Shown one piece after another: positions 50,916-62,600 of a DNA stretch of 64,000 bases. Position numbers and translations under genes: made by a program. How positions within the stretch are numbered: position 1 is the stretch's first letter; each line of letters opens with the position of its first letter. This stretch comes from Andalucia godoyi (lineage: Eukaryota; Discoba; Jakobea; Jakobida; Andaluciidae): assembly GCA_009859145.1 (NCBI GenBank), contig VRVR01000002.1, forward strand, positions 124,001-188,000. The letters are read 5' to 3'. The notes below the pieces were generated by a model. It did not search any database. It was not told the DNA's origin and saw only the letters and a program-made list of their open reading frames with translations.

Positions 50916-53900
50916 ATGAATCCACCACCAGAGCGATCTGCGCTTGATCAATACATCAAGAGACTTGGCGGAAGGCGAGTTATCCAGCGGGTCTTGATTT
51001 GCAATAATGGAATTGCGGCTGTGAAGGCCATTCGGTCGATTCGGAAATGGGCGTATTCCGAATTCTCAAACGAAAACACAATCACATTTGTCGCGATGGC
51101 TACTCCGGATGATATGGCCGCAAATGCAGAGTACATCCGCATGGCAGATGAATATGTCGAGGTGCCAGGCGGAAGGAATATTAACAATTATGCAAACGTA
51201 GATTTGATTGTGGATGTTGCGCTGCGTAAACATGTTGATGGAGTTTGGGCTGGATGGGGCCATGCCTCCGAGAATCCAGAGCTTCCCCGAAAGCTTGTCT
51301 CAAGAGGCATTGCTTTTCTTGGACCTATGGACGGACCAATGGCGGCGCTTGGAGATAAGATCTCGTCGACCATTGTGGCGCAGTCCGCAAATGTGCCATG
51401 TGTTCCATGGTCGGGCGATGCTGCGACTTCGTATGACGATGCGTGTGTCAAGACGGTTGAGGCTGCTGTTGAGCAAGGAAGACGTATTGGATTTCCACTC
51501 ATGATCAAGGCTTCAGAGGGCGGTGGTGGAAAGGGCATTCGAAAATGCTTGAAAGAAGAGGACATTCCTGCTGCTTTTCGAGCCGTTTCTGCAGAGGTAT
51601 TGGGTTCTCCGATCTTCCTCATGAAAATGGCATCGGCAGCACGGCACCTGGAGGTACAGCTTCTTGGTGATGAATATGGCCAGGCCATTTCATTGCGTGG
51701 TCGCGATTGTTCTGTTCAGAGACGCCATCAGAAGATTATCGAAGAGGGCCCCGTGGTTGCTGCTCCACCCAGCATGCTCGAGGAGATGGAACGTGCTGCG
51801 ATCCGCCTTGCGAAAAAAGTCGGCTATTCGTCGGTTGGAACGGTAGAGTACCTGTTTACTGGCGGAGAATACTTTTTTTTGGAACTGAATCCTCGCTTGC
51901 AAGTAGAGCATCCAGTCACAGAATGGATCACTGGAGTCAATCTTCCAGCATGCCAGCTGCATGTTGCTTGCGGTGTCCCGTTGCACCGCATTCCTGACAT
52001 TCGCCGATTGTACGGAGAAGATCCAGAGGGAGAATCCCCCATCGATTTCGACAACCGCAAGCAAATTCCTCCACGTGGACACGTTATTGCCGTTCGCATT
52101 ACGGCAGAGAATCCAGAGGAAGGATTCCAGCCCTCTTCTGGCGGCATTTCCGACGTCACATTCCGCAATTCGACCAACGTTTGGGGATATTTTTCGGTTG
52201 TTTCGCTGGGCGGTGTCCATCAATTTGCCGACTCTCAGTTTGGGCATATCTTCTCTTGGGGAGAAACTCGCGACGTGTCCCGCAAATCGTTGGTCATGGC
52301 ATTGAAGGAGCTGTCGATCCGTGGAGATATCCGCACGACTGTCGAGTATCTGATTCACTTGTTAGAACGTGAAGATTTCGTGAAGAACAAGATTGATACA
52401 ACATGGTTAGACGGTCTGATTCAAAACAAGGCTGTTTCTCAGCGGCCGAGAACGCAACTGGCGGTCATTTGCGCGGCCTTGCACAAGGCATATGGCCGGT
52501 GGACCCATCAGCAGCAAAGGTTTATGGATGCGATTCGTCGCGGTCAAGTCCTGAACGGCGAAGAGGGCGTCGAAGCGACATTCCCGGTTTCCTTGGTCTA
52601 CGAAGGTAAGTCTTACTGCATCTCCGCGCATTTCTTCGGTCCTCAGCAAGTGTTCCTGGAATCAAACGGCAGCGTTACACGAACCGGTGTCCGAGCACTT
52701 CGTGATGGTTCACTGCTCATCCAGCTCGCAGATGGTCGCTCGCATCTGTCTTATGCCAAACAAGAAAAGACCGGATTGTTGCTGACAATCGACTCCCTAT
52801 CCTGCTTCTTTTCCGATGATACGGATCCGACGAAGCTTCGGGCCACAATGCCGGGTAAGATCGTGCGATTTCTTAAACCTGAAGGATCCCATTTGGAGGC
52901 CAAAGAAGCATATGCGGAAATCGAGGTCATGAAGATGTACATGCAGTTGCGCACACCATTGGCCGGTGTTCTTTCCAAGGTTCACGTCTCCGAAGGCACG
53001 TCAATCGATGTTGGGGAGTTGATCGGCACTCTGGAGTTGGACGACCCTACGCAGGTGCCGATTGTTGAGCCTTTCACAGGAGGTTTCGACGATGCCATTA
53101 TGTACCGGGCTCGTGCAAGGACGGGCTTTGCTGGCCTTTCCGAGTATCGGCACCGTCTGTCAGACCTCAAGCGTCTGGTGCAGGGGTACCCGTTACCGGC
53201 GAGCGTGTATTTGCAGACTCTCGAAGACTCCCTCTCTGTGTTTGACGATGTAGAAAACCCCGCATTTTGTGCTTGCGAGTTACTGGAACTGCTTTCCGTT
53301 CTCAAGCTGTCTCTTCCAAAGTCCGCTGTGGACCGACTCATGGAACTTGCCGAGAGCGCCACGTTTACTCATGAGAAACTGACGCTGCTGATTTCGGCGT
53401 TAACTCTGGAGTTTTCGGGCGATGCCTTCGTCTCGCAAATTGCAGCATTCCACGCAGGATGGAGGGACGGTCCTCTTACGCGCAAGATCAGTCTGTTTTC
53501 AGAGCTGATATCCTTGTACATGTCGGCAGAGCGGCCTTTCAATTTCTCTCCGTCTCGTCGTCGGGAAGATGTGCTTTTGGAGCTGCGAGAGCAGTACAAG
53601 GATTCCTTGGAGAATGTTCAAGAAATCGCATTTTCTCGAGCATCGTTTGTCCGGCGACGCCGAATTATGTTAGTGTTGTTCGACAAGATTGAGAAATCTG
53701 GTCTGACAGTCCACCTTGGCGTCCCACTCAAGGAATGCTCCTTGCTGACGTCAAAATTGAATGCTGAAGTTTGTCTGACTGCAAAGCGGTTGCTGATGAA
53801 GCTCGGACTTCCATCGACTGCTCAGCAGCTTGCAATTCTACGCAGCAAATTGGAAGAGGTCGTGAATTTTGATTCGCGCAACGCCCAGGAGCCTCACGCT

Positions 53901-56900
53901 CGCGATCGAGGGTTCTTAATCCGGAAGATTTGCAGCAATCAGCTTTTCACCATTGAATCTTTGTTGCCCTTTTTTGATCATGCGGACGCGCGTGTTCGCT
54001 CTGTTGCGTATGAAGTCTATGTCCGGCGCCTCAATCAATCGTTTTCAATCAGCACGCTCCAGTGTGTTGGAGAAAGATCCGTTTGTAAATGGACGTTTGA
54101 AGAAGATCGTGGAGCGCGTCGTCACGAGGGAATCATTGGCGCCATTTCCATGGACAATCTCCAGAATTTGTCTGGTCGTTCCAAGATGTCGCTGTCTCCT
54201 TCCAGATTTACGTCTCGCACCGCCTCTCCGAACTATTCCGCTGGAGACTCTTCTGGGGATGATCGTGTGAATGACGGGTCCTTTGGGTTTGGTGTTCTGC
54301 AGATATGCAAAGATTTGTCGAAAATATCTGCTGTATTGCTGTCAATGCTCGATGAAGGAGAACAGCGCACTTCTTCTGTTGTCTTCTTCAAAGTAGTGTT
54401 TCTAATGGGTAGCCTGTCAATGGTGGAGAAGGAACTTCTTGCCTATCTGACAACTGCTGTTTTGTCTGTGAAGGACCAACTGCATCTCGGGAATGTTCGT
54501 CGCGTGACATTCTGTTGCTGGAAGCCCGGAGATTCGCCGCGCTACTTCACTTTCCGTCAGCGTTTCGACTATCAAGAAGATCCGATTTATCGCCACATAG
54601 AACCTACACTTGCGTACACGCTTGAATTGAGAAGCTTGAACAATTTCAACATCAACCTCGTACCAACTGCTGAGCAAGTGCATCATGCCGTTCATGTTTA
54701 CTATGCAGAATCCCGACCTGAACGGACAAGTGTGGCTGTCCGATCTGGTTCCGGAGTTCCGGTTGACAAACGATTCTTTGTTCGAACCATTATTTCGGAG
54801 GCCGACGTTTTTGGAGCAATGGCGCAGGCAACACGGGAGTTTCAATTCAGCGAAGCAGAGCGTGTGTTTGTCGAATGCTTGAACGCGCTGGAGATTGCCA
54901 TTGGGTCGCATCCGTGTGGAGATGAGTGTTTTTTCAACCACGTATTCATGAGTTGGCTTCCGGACGTTACGGTGCCTGTCGAGGACATATTTTCCATGTT
55001 GCTGATCATTGCGAGTCGCCATGCAAAACGGTTGCTGCTTCTGAAAGTATCTGCTGTGGAGGTAGTCCTTACTGTCATCCCGAGCGATGCATCTGTTTCC
55101 TCCTCCTCTTGTGTTGAGCTCGAGGATCATAGCCCTTTGAAAGTCCGGCTGGTGGCGTCGAATCCATCGATGTTTGCAATGCAAACTGAAATGTATTGTG
55201 AAAAGGACGGCAAATTTGAACCGCTGATGGGTACTCGCGGACGCTTGGCAGGCTGCGATGTCAATACTGCTTACTCGGTGTTTTCAATGGTTGATCAAAA
55301 GCGCATCCTCGCGTGGAAGTGCGAAACTCCATATGTGTATGACTATCCGGCGGTAATTGATTCTGAATTGCAGAACATGTGGTCTGCGATTGGTCGTGTG
55401 CCCCCAGAACTGTCTGGGTCGAAGCTGCTGATTGCGCAAGAACTTGTATTGAACCCCAAGACGCTCTGCCTGGTTCCGACAGATCGCGCTCCCGGAGAAA
55501 ACAACTGCGGCATGGTCGTTTGGAAAATGTCTTTGGCGACCCCGGAATGCTTTGCTGAAAGCCGGACAGGAGATAAGAACGTATTGATGTACCGCGACAT
55601 TATTGTGATTGCAAACGATATCACGTACCAGTCTGGTTCGTTTTCCATTGATGAAGACAGTCTGTTTGCGGCTGCATCTAGATATGCTGCTGAGAATCGT
55701 TTACCACGGATCTACATATCTGCCAACTCCGGAGCTCGCATTGGTCTTGCAGACGAAGTGAAGAGGTTGTTTAGGGCAGCATTTACTCCCACTGGTGCCG
55801 TCGACTATCTGTACCTGACCGCAGAGGACTATGCCGATCTTAAGAACAGCGTGCGTGCGGAGCTTGTTTCTGTGGATGTCGGAGGGTCAAAAGAAGATCG
55901 ATACCGAATCACAGACATCATCGGTAGGAAGGATGGATTGGGAGTGGAGAACCTCAAAGGATCCGGTCTGATTGCCGGCGAGACATCTCGAGCCTACACA
56001 GAGACGTTTACGCTGTCTATTGTCACCGGTCGATCTGTCGGTATTGGGGCGTACGTTGTCCGTCTTGGTCAAAGAGTAATTCAAGTGGGTCAATCGCCCA
56101 TTCTCCTCACAGGTTCTGCAGCACTGAACAAGGTTCTAGGAAAACAAGTGTATTCGTCAAATGTGCAGATTGGTGGACCCCAGATCATGTACCACAATGG
56201 AGTGTCGCATGTCCATGTTCATGACGATGTCCGAGCGATCAAAGCAATGCTCCAGTGGCTGTCGTTCGTGGTTCCTCGGTCGCTTGGACACTCACTGAGC
56301 GCCGCTTCGTCTGTTCCTTCTTCGACTTATTTCGTCGAACGTGCTCTTCCGTTCTTCCATGACACGAATCCGGACCGGGATGTTACATTCTCTCCTCGGA
56401 AGAATGTTCCGTACGATCCGCGCTGTCTTTTGCAAGGAGAAAAGGAATCTGGAACTCTAGGAATGTTTGACGATGGATCGTTTTTCGAAACATTAAGCGG
56501 GTGGGCTGGTAATGTCGTTACTGGACGGGCGCGGTTGGGCGGAATCCCTGTTGGTGTAGTGTGCGTAGAGACGCGGCCCGTAGATGTGGTCATTCCTGCG
56601 GATCCTGCGGATGAGGCTTCTCAAGAGAAGCGAGTAAGACAAGCCGGGCAGGTTTGGTATCCGAACAGTGCATTCAAAACGGCACAGGCTATTCGCGATT
56701 TTGACAAGGGCGAGCATCTTCCGTTGTTTATCCTAGCAAATTGGCGTGGGTTCTCTGGTGGAATGCGGGATATGTTTGAGGAAATTTTGAAGTACGGGTC
56801 GTATATTGTCGATGCGCTGCGCGAGTATTCCCAGCCAATCTTCATTTATTTGCCGCCATTTGCGGAGTTACGCGGAGGGGCGTGGGTTGTCGTTGATCCG

Positions 56901-57605
56901 TCCATCAACTCCGCGCAAATCGAAATGTTTGCAGATCCGAATGCACGCGGCGGGGTTCTGGAACCCGATGGCGTCGTCGAAATCAAATTCCGTGATGTAG
57001 ATTTGAAGAACACCATGAATCGATTGGATGTTGAATGTTCTCGTCTTGCTGTTGCTGGGTCGTCTGGGGATGCAGTTGCGCGTGCGAAGCTTTCGGAAAG
57101 ACAGCAGCAATTGCTTCCAACGTATCGGAGAATGGCGGAGTTGTTTGCAGACCTCCATGACACGCCAGGAAGAATGCTTGCCAAGGATACGATTCACGAT
57201 ATTGTTCCATGGTCGCAATCTCGTCGTTACTTCTTTGGAAGATTGTGTCGACGACTGTGTGAAAATGAGATTGTCGGTTCGTGTCGTTCAAAGTCGGGAT
57301 TTTCCGATTTGTCCGGTACTGATTTGATCGCATTTTGGCGAAAGAAAGTCGAGGAATGGATGAAAGCGGATGGTGTTTTGGTGTTAGATGATCGCTCCAT
57401 TGCTTCCTGGATTTTGAAGAGTCGCGCTACTGTGATCGAGCGTGAATTGAAACTTCGTGATTTGCAGTCCAGGCTGCAGGAAATCGGAAGCATCGCGGAG
57501 TCCGACTACGAAGCGCTTGGACATGCATTCCGTGTTTTTGTTGACAGCATGCCTGTCGAAAAGCGAGAGGCTCTGCTCAAAGTAGTCTCTCCTTCCGTTC
57601 AGTAG
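50916..57605 (+). CDS. ACC1: Acetyl-CoA carboxylase, eukaryotic multidomain type
   Basis: A single frame of 2229 residues, normal for the homomeric enzyme. The biotin carboxylase domain starts near residue 13 (RVLICNNGIAAVKAIRS) with the ATP-grasp loop EGGGGKGIRK (about 202) and LELNPRLQVEHPVTEW. The biotinyl domain has EVMKMYM with the acceptor Lys at 673. The central region follows, then the carboxyltransferase with SGARIGLADEVK (about 1605), QIGGPQIMYHNGV and NWRGFSGGMRDMFEEILKYG (about 1942). It makes malonyl-CoA for fatty-acid synthesis and elongation. No presequence precedes the carboxylase domain, so a cytosolic location is inferred. The first ATG of the open frame is at 50916. Confidence 0.97.
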   Translation: MNPPPERSALDQYIKRLGGRRVIQRVLICNNGIAAVKAIRSIRKWAYSEFSNENTITFVAMATPDDMAANAEYIRMADEYVEVPGGRNINNYANVDLIVDVALRKHVDGVWAGWGHASENPELPRKLVSRGIAFLGPMDGPMAALGDKISSTIVAQSANVPCVPWSGDAATSYDDACVKTVEAAVEQGRRIGFPLMIKASEGGGGKGIRKCLKEEDIPAAFRAVSAEVLGSPIFLMKMASAARHLEVQLLGDEYGQAISLRGRDCSVQRRHQKIIEEGPVVAAPPSMLEEMERAAIRLAKKVGYSSVGTVEYLFTGGEYFFLELNPRLQVEHPVTEWITGVNLPACQLHVACGVPLHRIPDIRRLYGEDPEGESPIDFDNRKQIPPRGHVIAVRITAENPEEGFQPSSGGISDVTFRNSTNVWGYFSVVSLGGVHQFADSQFGHIFSWGETRDVSRKSLVMALKELSIRGDIRTTVEYLIHLLEREDFVKNKIDTTWLDGLIQNKAVSQRPRTQLAVICAALHKAYGRWTHQQQRFMDAIRRGQVLNGEEGVEATFPVSLVYEGKSYCISAHFFGPQQVFLESNGSVTRTGVRALRDGSLLIQLADGRSHLSYAKQEKTGLLLTIDSLSCFFSDDTDPTKLRATMPGKIVRFLKPEGSHLEAKEAYAEIEVMKMYMQLRTPLAGVLSKVHVSEGTSIDVGELIGTLELDDPTQVPIVEPFTGGFDDAIMYRARARTGFAGLSEYRHRLSDLKRLVQGYPLPASVYLQTLEDSLSVFDDVENPAFCACELLELLSVLKLSLPKSAVDRLMELAESATFTHEKLTLLISALTLEFSGDAFVSQIAAFHAGWRDGPLTRKISLFSELISLYMSAERPFNFSPSRRREDVLLELREQYKDSLENVQEIAFSRASFVRRRRIMLVLFDKIEKSGLTVHLGVPLKECSLLTSKLNAEVCLTAKRLLMKLGLPSTAQQLAILRSKLEEVVNFDSRNAQEPHARDRGFLIRKICSNQLFTIESLLPFFDHADARVRSVAYEVYVRRLNQSFSISTLQCVGERSVCKWTFEEDRGARRHEGIIGAISMDNLQNLSGRSKMSLSPSRFTSRTASPNYSAGDSSGDDRVNDGSFGFGVLQICKDLSKISAVLLSMLDEGEQRTSSVVFFKVVFLMGSLSMVEKELLAYLTTAVLSVKDQLHLGNVRRVTFCCWKPGDSPRYFTFRQRFDYQEDPIYRHIEPTLAYTLELRSLNNFNINLVPTAEQVHHAVHVYYAESRPERTSVAVRSGSGVPVDKRFFVRTIISEADVFGAMAQATREFQFSEAERVFVECLNALEIAIGSHPCGDECFFNHVFMSWLPDVTVPVEDIFSMLLIIASRHAKRLLLLKVSAVEVVLTVIPSDASVSSSSCVELEDHSPLKVRLVASNPSMFAMQTEMYCEKDGKFEPLMGTRGRLAGCDVNTAYSVFSMVDQKRILAWKCETPYVYDYPAVIDSELQNMWSAIGRVPPELSGSKLLIAQELVLNPKTLCLVPTDRAPGENNCGMVVWKMSLATPECFAESRTGDKNVLMYRDIIVIANDITYQSGSFSIDEDSLFAAASRYAAENRLPRIYISANSGARIGLADEVKRLFRAAFTPTGAVDYLYLTAEDYADLKNSVRAELVSVDVGGSKEDRYRITDIIGRKDGLGVENLKGSGLIAGETSRAYTETFTLSIVTGRSVGIGAYVVRLGQRVIQVGQSPILLTGSAALNKVLGKQVYSSNVQIGGPQIMYHNGVSHVHVHDDVRAIKAMLQWLSFVVPRSLGHSLSAASSVPSSTYFVERALPFFHDTNPDRDVTFSPRKNVPYDPRCLLQGEKESGTLGMFDDGSFFETLSGWAGNVVTGRARLGGIPVGVVCVETRPVDVVIPADPADEASQEKRVRQAGQVWYPNSAFKTAQAIRDFDKGEHLPLFILANWRGFSGGMRDMFEEILKYGSYIVDALREYSQPIFIYLPPFAELRGGAWVVVDPSINSAQIEMFADPNARGGVLEPDGVVEIKFRDVDLKNTMNRLDVECSRLAVAGSSGDAVARAKLSERQQQLLPTYRRMAELFADLHDTPGRMLAKDTIHDIVPWSQSRRYFFGRLCRRLCENEIVGSCRSKSGFSDLSGTDLIAFWRKKVEEWMKADGVLVLDDRSIASWILKSRATVIERELKLRDLQSRLQEIGSIAESDYEALGHAFRVFVDSMPVEKREALLKVVSPSVQ

Positions 57606-57653
57606 TAGCAATGGCAGGAGACGTAAAAAATGTGTCAAATATATGTATATGCA

Positions 57654-58851
57654 TTATCCGTTTGTTTTTACTACTCCAGTGATGGAGAGCTTTTCCAAAA
57701 GCAACTGGATCTCTTGCATTGAACGCAAGACTTTGTCCAACGCCAAAACATCCAGATTTATGTCCGAAGGTTGAACATCCGTCAGCATTTCTGGGGCGTG
57801 CGACTGCGCCTTGATGACATCCCAGGATGCTTTGTTCTCCACGAAAGCATTTGCAAATGAGGCGGCATTTCCGCCCAAGCTGGTTGTCGATGCATTCAAC
57901 TGTCGCAAGTTGCCAAGGATCGAGTGCGCCTTTTGCAGTCTCTGCGATGATGATGAAGATGACAGACACGTCAATGGTTAGTGGACTGCGATCCAGACTG
58001 AAAGCAGGCGACGAGGGAGTTGCGGCACAAAACACATACAATATCTGCTTCGAACTTCCGCGTCTCCAGCTTTGCAGAGCGCTGTGAACTCCTCGTTTGC
58101 ATGACGCCGTCCAGCTCTTTCAGGCAAACGTCCCTGCGATGCTCGACGATCTGAACCATTCCCGTGAACGCGCTCCTGACCATGTTCTTCACCGCCTGAA
58201 CTTCCTTTAGAAAATCTCCTTCGACGTCTCTGTGATTTGAAGGCCTATCATTCTCTTTCAGGTATTGCTCCAGCTCCTGCATTGCACCTTCGGATTCGTC
58301 CCGGAGCTCCTGGAGCACGGATTGTGCGCGCTGCACGTTGTGATGCTGGTCTGCGCACGTTGTGATTCAGTCAGCACCACATCTGGAAATCGCTCTGCAT
58401 CGGAATGTGAGAAAAACATCTAAAAGACGTACGAACGGAAACCGCACAGTCTGCGCAAAAACAACGACTTCTGCAGTCCATGCAAAAGTACGTTGCATCC
58501 TGGAGAGGGTGAGCAGTGCAATTTGTGTATTTGGCTCTTTTCCCCTCCCGTTTCGCGTGGACACAAGTATTAGAGACCCGGTGGAAAATGCAGGCAGAGT
58601 GAGTTTGGGTCGTTGGGGAAGACGGGGGAAGTTCGTAAGACATACAGGAACTCGTCCACGGAAATCCGATCGTGGCCTGCGTCGTGTGCGCATGTATTTT
58701 GGGAATCGCATCGCGCACAAAAGAACCCTTTGCAACTTCGGCAGAACAGTACCGCGTCTTTTGGCCCTTTCGAAAATGATGATTTGCAAAAATCGCAAAC
58801 TCGCCTTGTTCTCGGCTTGTCTGCTGCTGCAGTTGTTCCGTAAGGCTGCAT
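57654..58851 (-). CDS. B-box zinc-finger / coiled-coil protein
   Basis: Four exons on the minus strand: 58646-58851, 58433-58536, 58040-58350 and 57654-57941, giving 302 residues. Donors are GTATGT, GTACGT and GTATGT. The first finger has CDFCKSSF, FCRSCKGFFCARCDSQNTC and a following HDAGHD. The second, CTAHPLQDATYFCMDCRSRC, continues FCADCAVSVHQHHN across the second splice, which completes the B-box Cys/His pattern only after joining. A coiled coil follows (VLQELRDESEGAMQELEQYL), then a helical C-terminus. The tandem B-box plus coiled coil resembles TRIM proteins without a RING. The acceptor of exon 2 (GGGAAAAG) is atypical, so that boundary is the least certain. Confidence 0.75.
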
Positions 58852-59133
58852 CGCTTGGTTTAGAAAACACCGTAACGGGGGTTGCGCGAAACTGTCGACT
58901 CTCGATTAAACAATTCGATTCTCAGCAAAATAAATGTTCGCAAACGTACGACTCGCGAGAGCACACACGGGGGAAAAGTGTGTCGGATAAGCAACCGACA
59001 ACAGACGTACACATTCGTTTCTGTTTCTCATTTTCGCCTGAGTTCCGAGTTCCGGGTTCTGACCTGTCGGACGTGCCAGTTGGGCTTATCAGACTCATCT
59101 GAGAAAACAAAAACTACCGCAGAATGCTGATGT

Positions 59134-59586
59134 ATGGTCGTCCTGCAATACTGGCCTGGCCTTCGGGGAGAGAGAACTGTTGAGCCGAATCGCGGAACGG
59201 AGCCAATGTCCATTACGGATTTGCGAGATGAGTTGCGCCGGTTTGCGGCAGAACGCGATTGGGATCAGTTCCACACACCAAGGAGTCTCCTTTTGGCATT
59301 AACTGGGGAAGTGGGAGAGCTGTGCGAGCTGATGCAGTGGAAGACAGACGAACAAATTCGACAGCTGGCATTGGAATCAAAGGACGACACATATCGTACC
59401 AAGATCAGTCATGAACTCGCAGACGTTTTCACGTATCTTATTCGGTTGTCCGACAAGGTCGGCGTCGATCTTTACGAGGCTACGAAGGACAAGATCGTTC
59501 ACAACGCGTTGAAGTATCCCGTGACGCTGTGCAAAGGAAAGTCTGACAAGTATGACGAACTGAAATCAACAAACAACCTGCAGTGA
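59134..59586 (+). CDS. DCTPP1: MazG-like dCTP pyrophosphatase
   Basis: A 150-residue intronless protein matching DCTPP1 along its length. FAAERDWDQFHTPRSLLLAL and TGEVGELCELMQWKTD (the first ExxE metal site) are followed by ELADVFTYLIRLSDKVGVDL (ExxD site) and NALKYPV. The enzyme hydrolyses dCTP and modified dCTP to the monophosphate, cleaning the nucleotide pool. The ATG at 59134 opens the frame, but MSITDLRDEL at 59206 aligns better with the family start and may be the real initiator. It is convergent with the dynein gene, 100 bp apart. Confidence 0.9.
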   Translation: MVVLQYWPGLRGERTVEPNRGTEPMSITDLRDELRRFAAERDWDQFHTPRSLLLALTGEVGELCELMQWKTDEQIRQLALESKDDTYRTKISHELADVFTYLIRLSDKVGVDLYEATKDKIVHNALKYPVTLCKGKSDKYDELKSTNNLQ

Positions 59587-59686
59587 ACAACAAAAGCAAC
59601 CGACAAAACATCATCATCATCGTCATTTTATTTATTCGATTCTTTTTAGAATATTAAACATCGACACGATCCCCAAAGACGACTGA

Positions 59687-62600
59687 CTATCCTACGTAGT
59701 CCAAAAGCAAAGCAACACCACGAAGGACCCACTGGAGTGGATTGGCCTTGCTCTTCAGATTACAGGCAAAGACGTACGTGGGGCCGCGGTCCTGCGTGCG
59801 ATAGACAGGACAGAGATAGTAGTCCTTGAAATCCGCCTTCTCGACAGGAATCGCCTTGATCAGCATGATTGGCATTTCGGGGCAGAGCTCCTTCAGTTTC
59901 GACTCTTCGAGAACACCGGCCTGGAGATCCCATCGCGCACCTTCGATGAACAGACCACGAACGAACGCACCTTCACGTGCAGCGCCATCAATCTCATCCA
60001 AGCGCTTCTTCGTGACCTCGGTTGCGAGTGTCATGCGATCCAAAGGCCATGCGTTCTTTCGAGCAGTGACTTGCATAATGGCTGTCAAGTACGACTGCGG
60101 GTTAAAGAAGCCGGACAACCAGACAACCTTTGGAATCTGAAGATCCGACGTCCAATCGCTCAACTGCGTGTTCCGCTGCAAAAGATTCACCAACCACGAA
60201 CCAAGGGGTCGCAAAGACGGGTAGGCTACCGCCTCCCACGATGCAGGGACCTTGTCGTCGTAAAGCGCATTCATCAATTGTTCCATCTTGTCAGAGATAG
60301 TAAGATCTCCCTTGAGACCCAAATCAAGTTCCAAGAGAGTTCGGCGGATCTGCAACATAAGGATGTTCATACGCTCGCATTCCTGGTAGAACACGACCTG
60401 GAACGGCGAACGTTCTTCCTCCAGACGCTCCGACAGCTCTTTCAAATTATACAACTCTTCCGGTATTCGTTCAAGGATGTCATCCAGCAGCATCTTGGTT
60501 CGTTCTTCAACGGACTGCGCACCCTCTCCAGCGGCAGAACGAGGTTGCAACTCCAGAATGGTGCGGAGCATGTTGTCTCCCTGCGCAGTAAGGAAGCCGA
60601 TTTCGGCATTTGGATGCAAACCGAACGCCATCGGGCTTTCGCCAGGAAGTTGAGTGTCAACAAATTCGAGATATTCGGCGTACGAGAGCGTGCCGGGAGG
60701 AACAGGGAACTGCGGGAACAACTCCATGCCCTCGAAAAGCTCTTCCTTGACATACGATCGCAAATACGACGAGCACAAACGACGATCCCAGTCATCGGTA
60801 ATGTGGCCTCCGTACATGATTTCACCAAAAACATATCGCAAATCCTGCCACGGGATCTTTGGACGATCCTCAAGATAGTTGTTCAATACGTTGATGCAAG
60901 TTGTCAGATCACCAAGACTGAACGGGTAATTGCGGTTCCAACCCTGCGCTCCGAACTTCTTGCGCTCCACCATAACAGCGTGGAAGAAGCACAGAGAGAA
61001 GATGACGGTTTTGAACTCTGCTTGCTTCGAGGAGTTCTCCCAAATTTCTTCCGAGAACGCCAAGAAGGCACGGGTCATGTTTGCCTTCACACCTTGGGGA
61101 GGCTCATTGGTCAGCTTGATGGATCGCTGCAAAATACCCATAGGGATCTTCGGTGACGGCTCCGCACTCAAGAACAAGCGGAAGTCCGCGTGGCCTTCCC
61201 CGTCGCCCTTCTCGTACGAGCCCATCAGGATTTCAACTTTCTTGTCCAGCTCAATCAACCACTTACTCATAAGATGAATGTTGTTCAGAATGACCCAAGT
61301 TCCGTTCTTGTAGGCCTTCTCCAGTTCCCGCATTGCAACACTTTCCTGGCCTTGGCCAAGCGAAACGTTCGCGATTTTCCCGTTATCCGCAGAGTAGCCG
61401 AGATTCTTTCCGAGACGCTCCACCTCCTTGACAGGATCTACACCCGGAGAAAGGATAAAGAAGATTGGAATGACAGGCGACGAGTCCTCAAACGAAGCAG
61501 ACAACGGGATCTGCGGAATTTCGACGTATTTCTTGCCCATTGCTTCTCCGACATACAAACGAACGGCCATCGTCATACGATCCGGACGCAAGCAGCGAAG
61601 AATCAACAAACGCTGGAACGTGCTCAGATTTTTGTACTCCAGGGGGAGTTTCTCTGTCTCGGGCTTTTCGGTTTCGCACCATTCCTTCCACCTTCGAGAT
61701 GATCCCTCAAGATCTCCCGGGAGCTTGGAAAATGGAGGGTCGGTGCCCTCTATCTCAGACAATGCCTGGATGGAGGCCCACTGCGAATCAGTAACAATGT
61801 CTCGAACGGATTCTGGGGCTTCTGCGGCACCGGCTTTTCGGGAACCGCGCAACAAAAAGTTCAAGTGGGTCGGGTCCAACTCGCCACTCTTCGCAGAGAT
61901 GCGGAAGCACAACATGGTGGCAAAAATGAGCTTGTGACGCTCGAAAAGACCACGAGAAACGAATGAGAACAAAGACTCGGTGACGGTGTCCATGATACTC
62001 AGCACACGCGTCGGCAAATCTTCAGCAGCTGGGGCACGATTCAACGCTTTAACGAAGACCGTCATGAATGAGCCCAGAGAATACTGATACATGTGATCGA
62101 TCGCGGTGAGCTGATCGATCTGGAAGAACATCAGAGATCCACGGACTGCGGCAGGCCGATACAATTCACGAGACTCGGAAATCTCCTTTGATGTAATCTG
62201 CGCCTTCGCAACAGATTCCTGGATATTCTTTGCTGTTTTCTTGGTGTTCTCAAGATTCTCAATAAGAGCGGTGTTTTCGAGAATTTCACCCTTTGCGTTG
62301 GACAGCTCAAACAACAGATTGTCCTCACAGCGTTTGAGTTCAATCTTGAACTGATTCATGTCTCGCAGCAACTTGACACGCTGTTCCTCCAACTCCGGCT
62401 TCTCCTTGTTCACGACGACAGCCAACAACTGATCTTCAAGACCTTCTTCCGTTACCATGAAGTTGATCAATGTTGTTTGGGCAGCGATCTCGGGACGATA
62501 GTGTGGGTTGCTCATCTTGGTCTGCAAGTACAGCTTGAACTTGTCATCGTATTCCACTTCCTTGTCGCCGAGCTTGATGTACGCGGATCGGCCCTTTCTT

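Noticed and set aside
60071-61156. A 361-residue plus-strand open frame
   Set aside because: It is antisense to the dynein heavy chain AAA6/C-terminal region, and the composition is that of a shadow frame.
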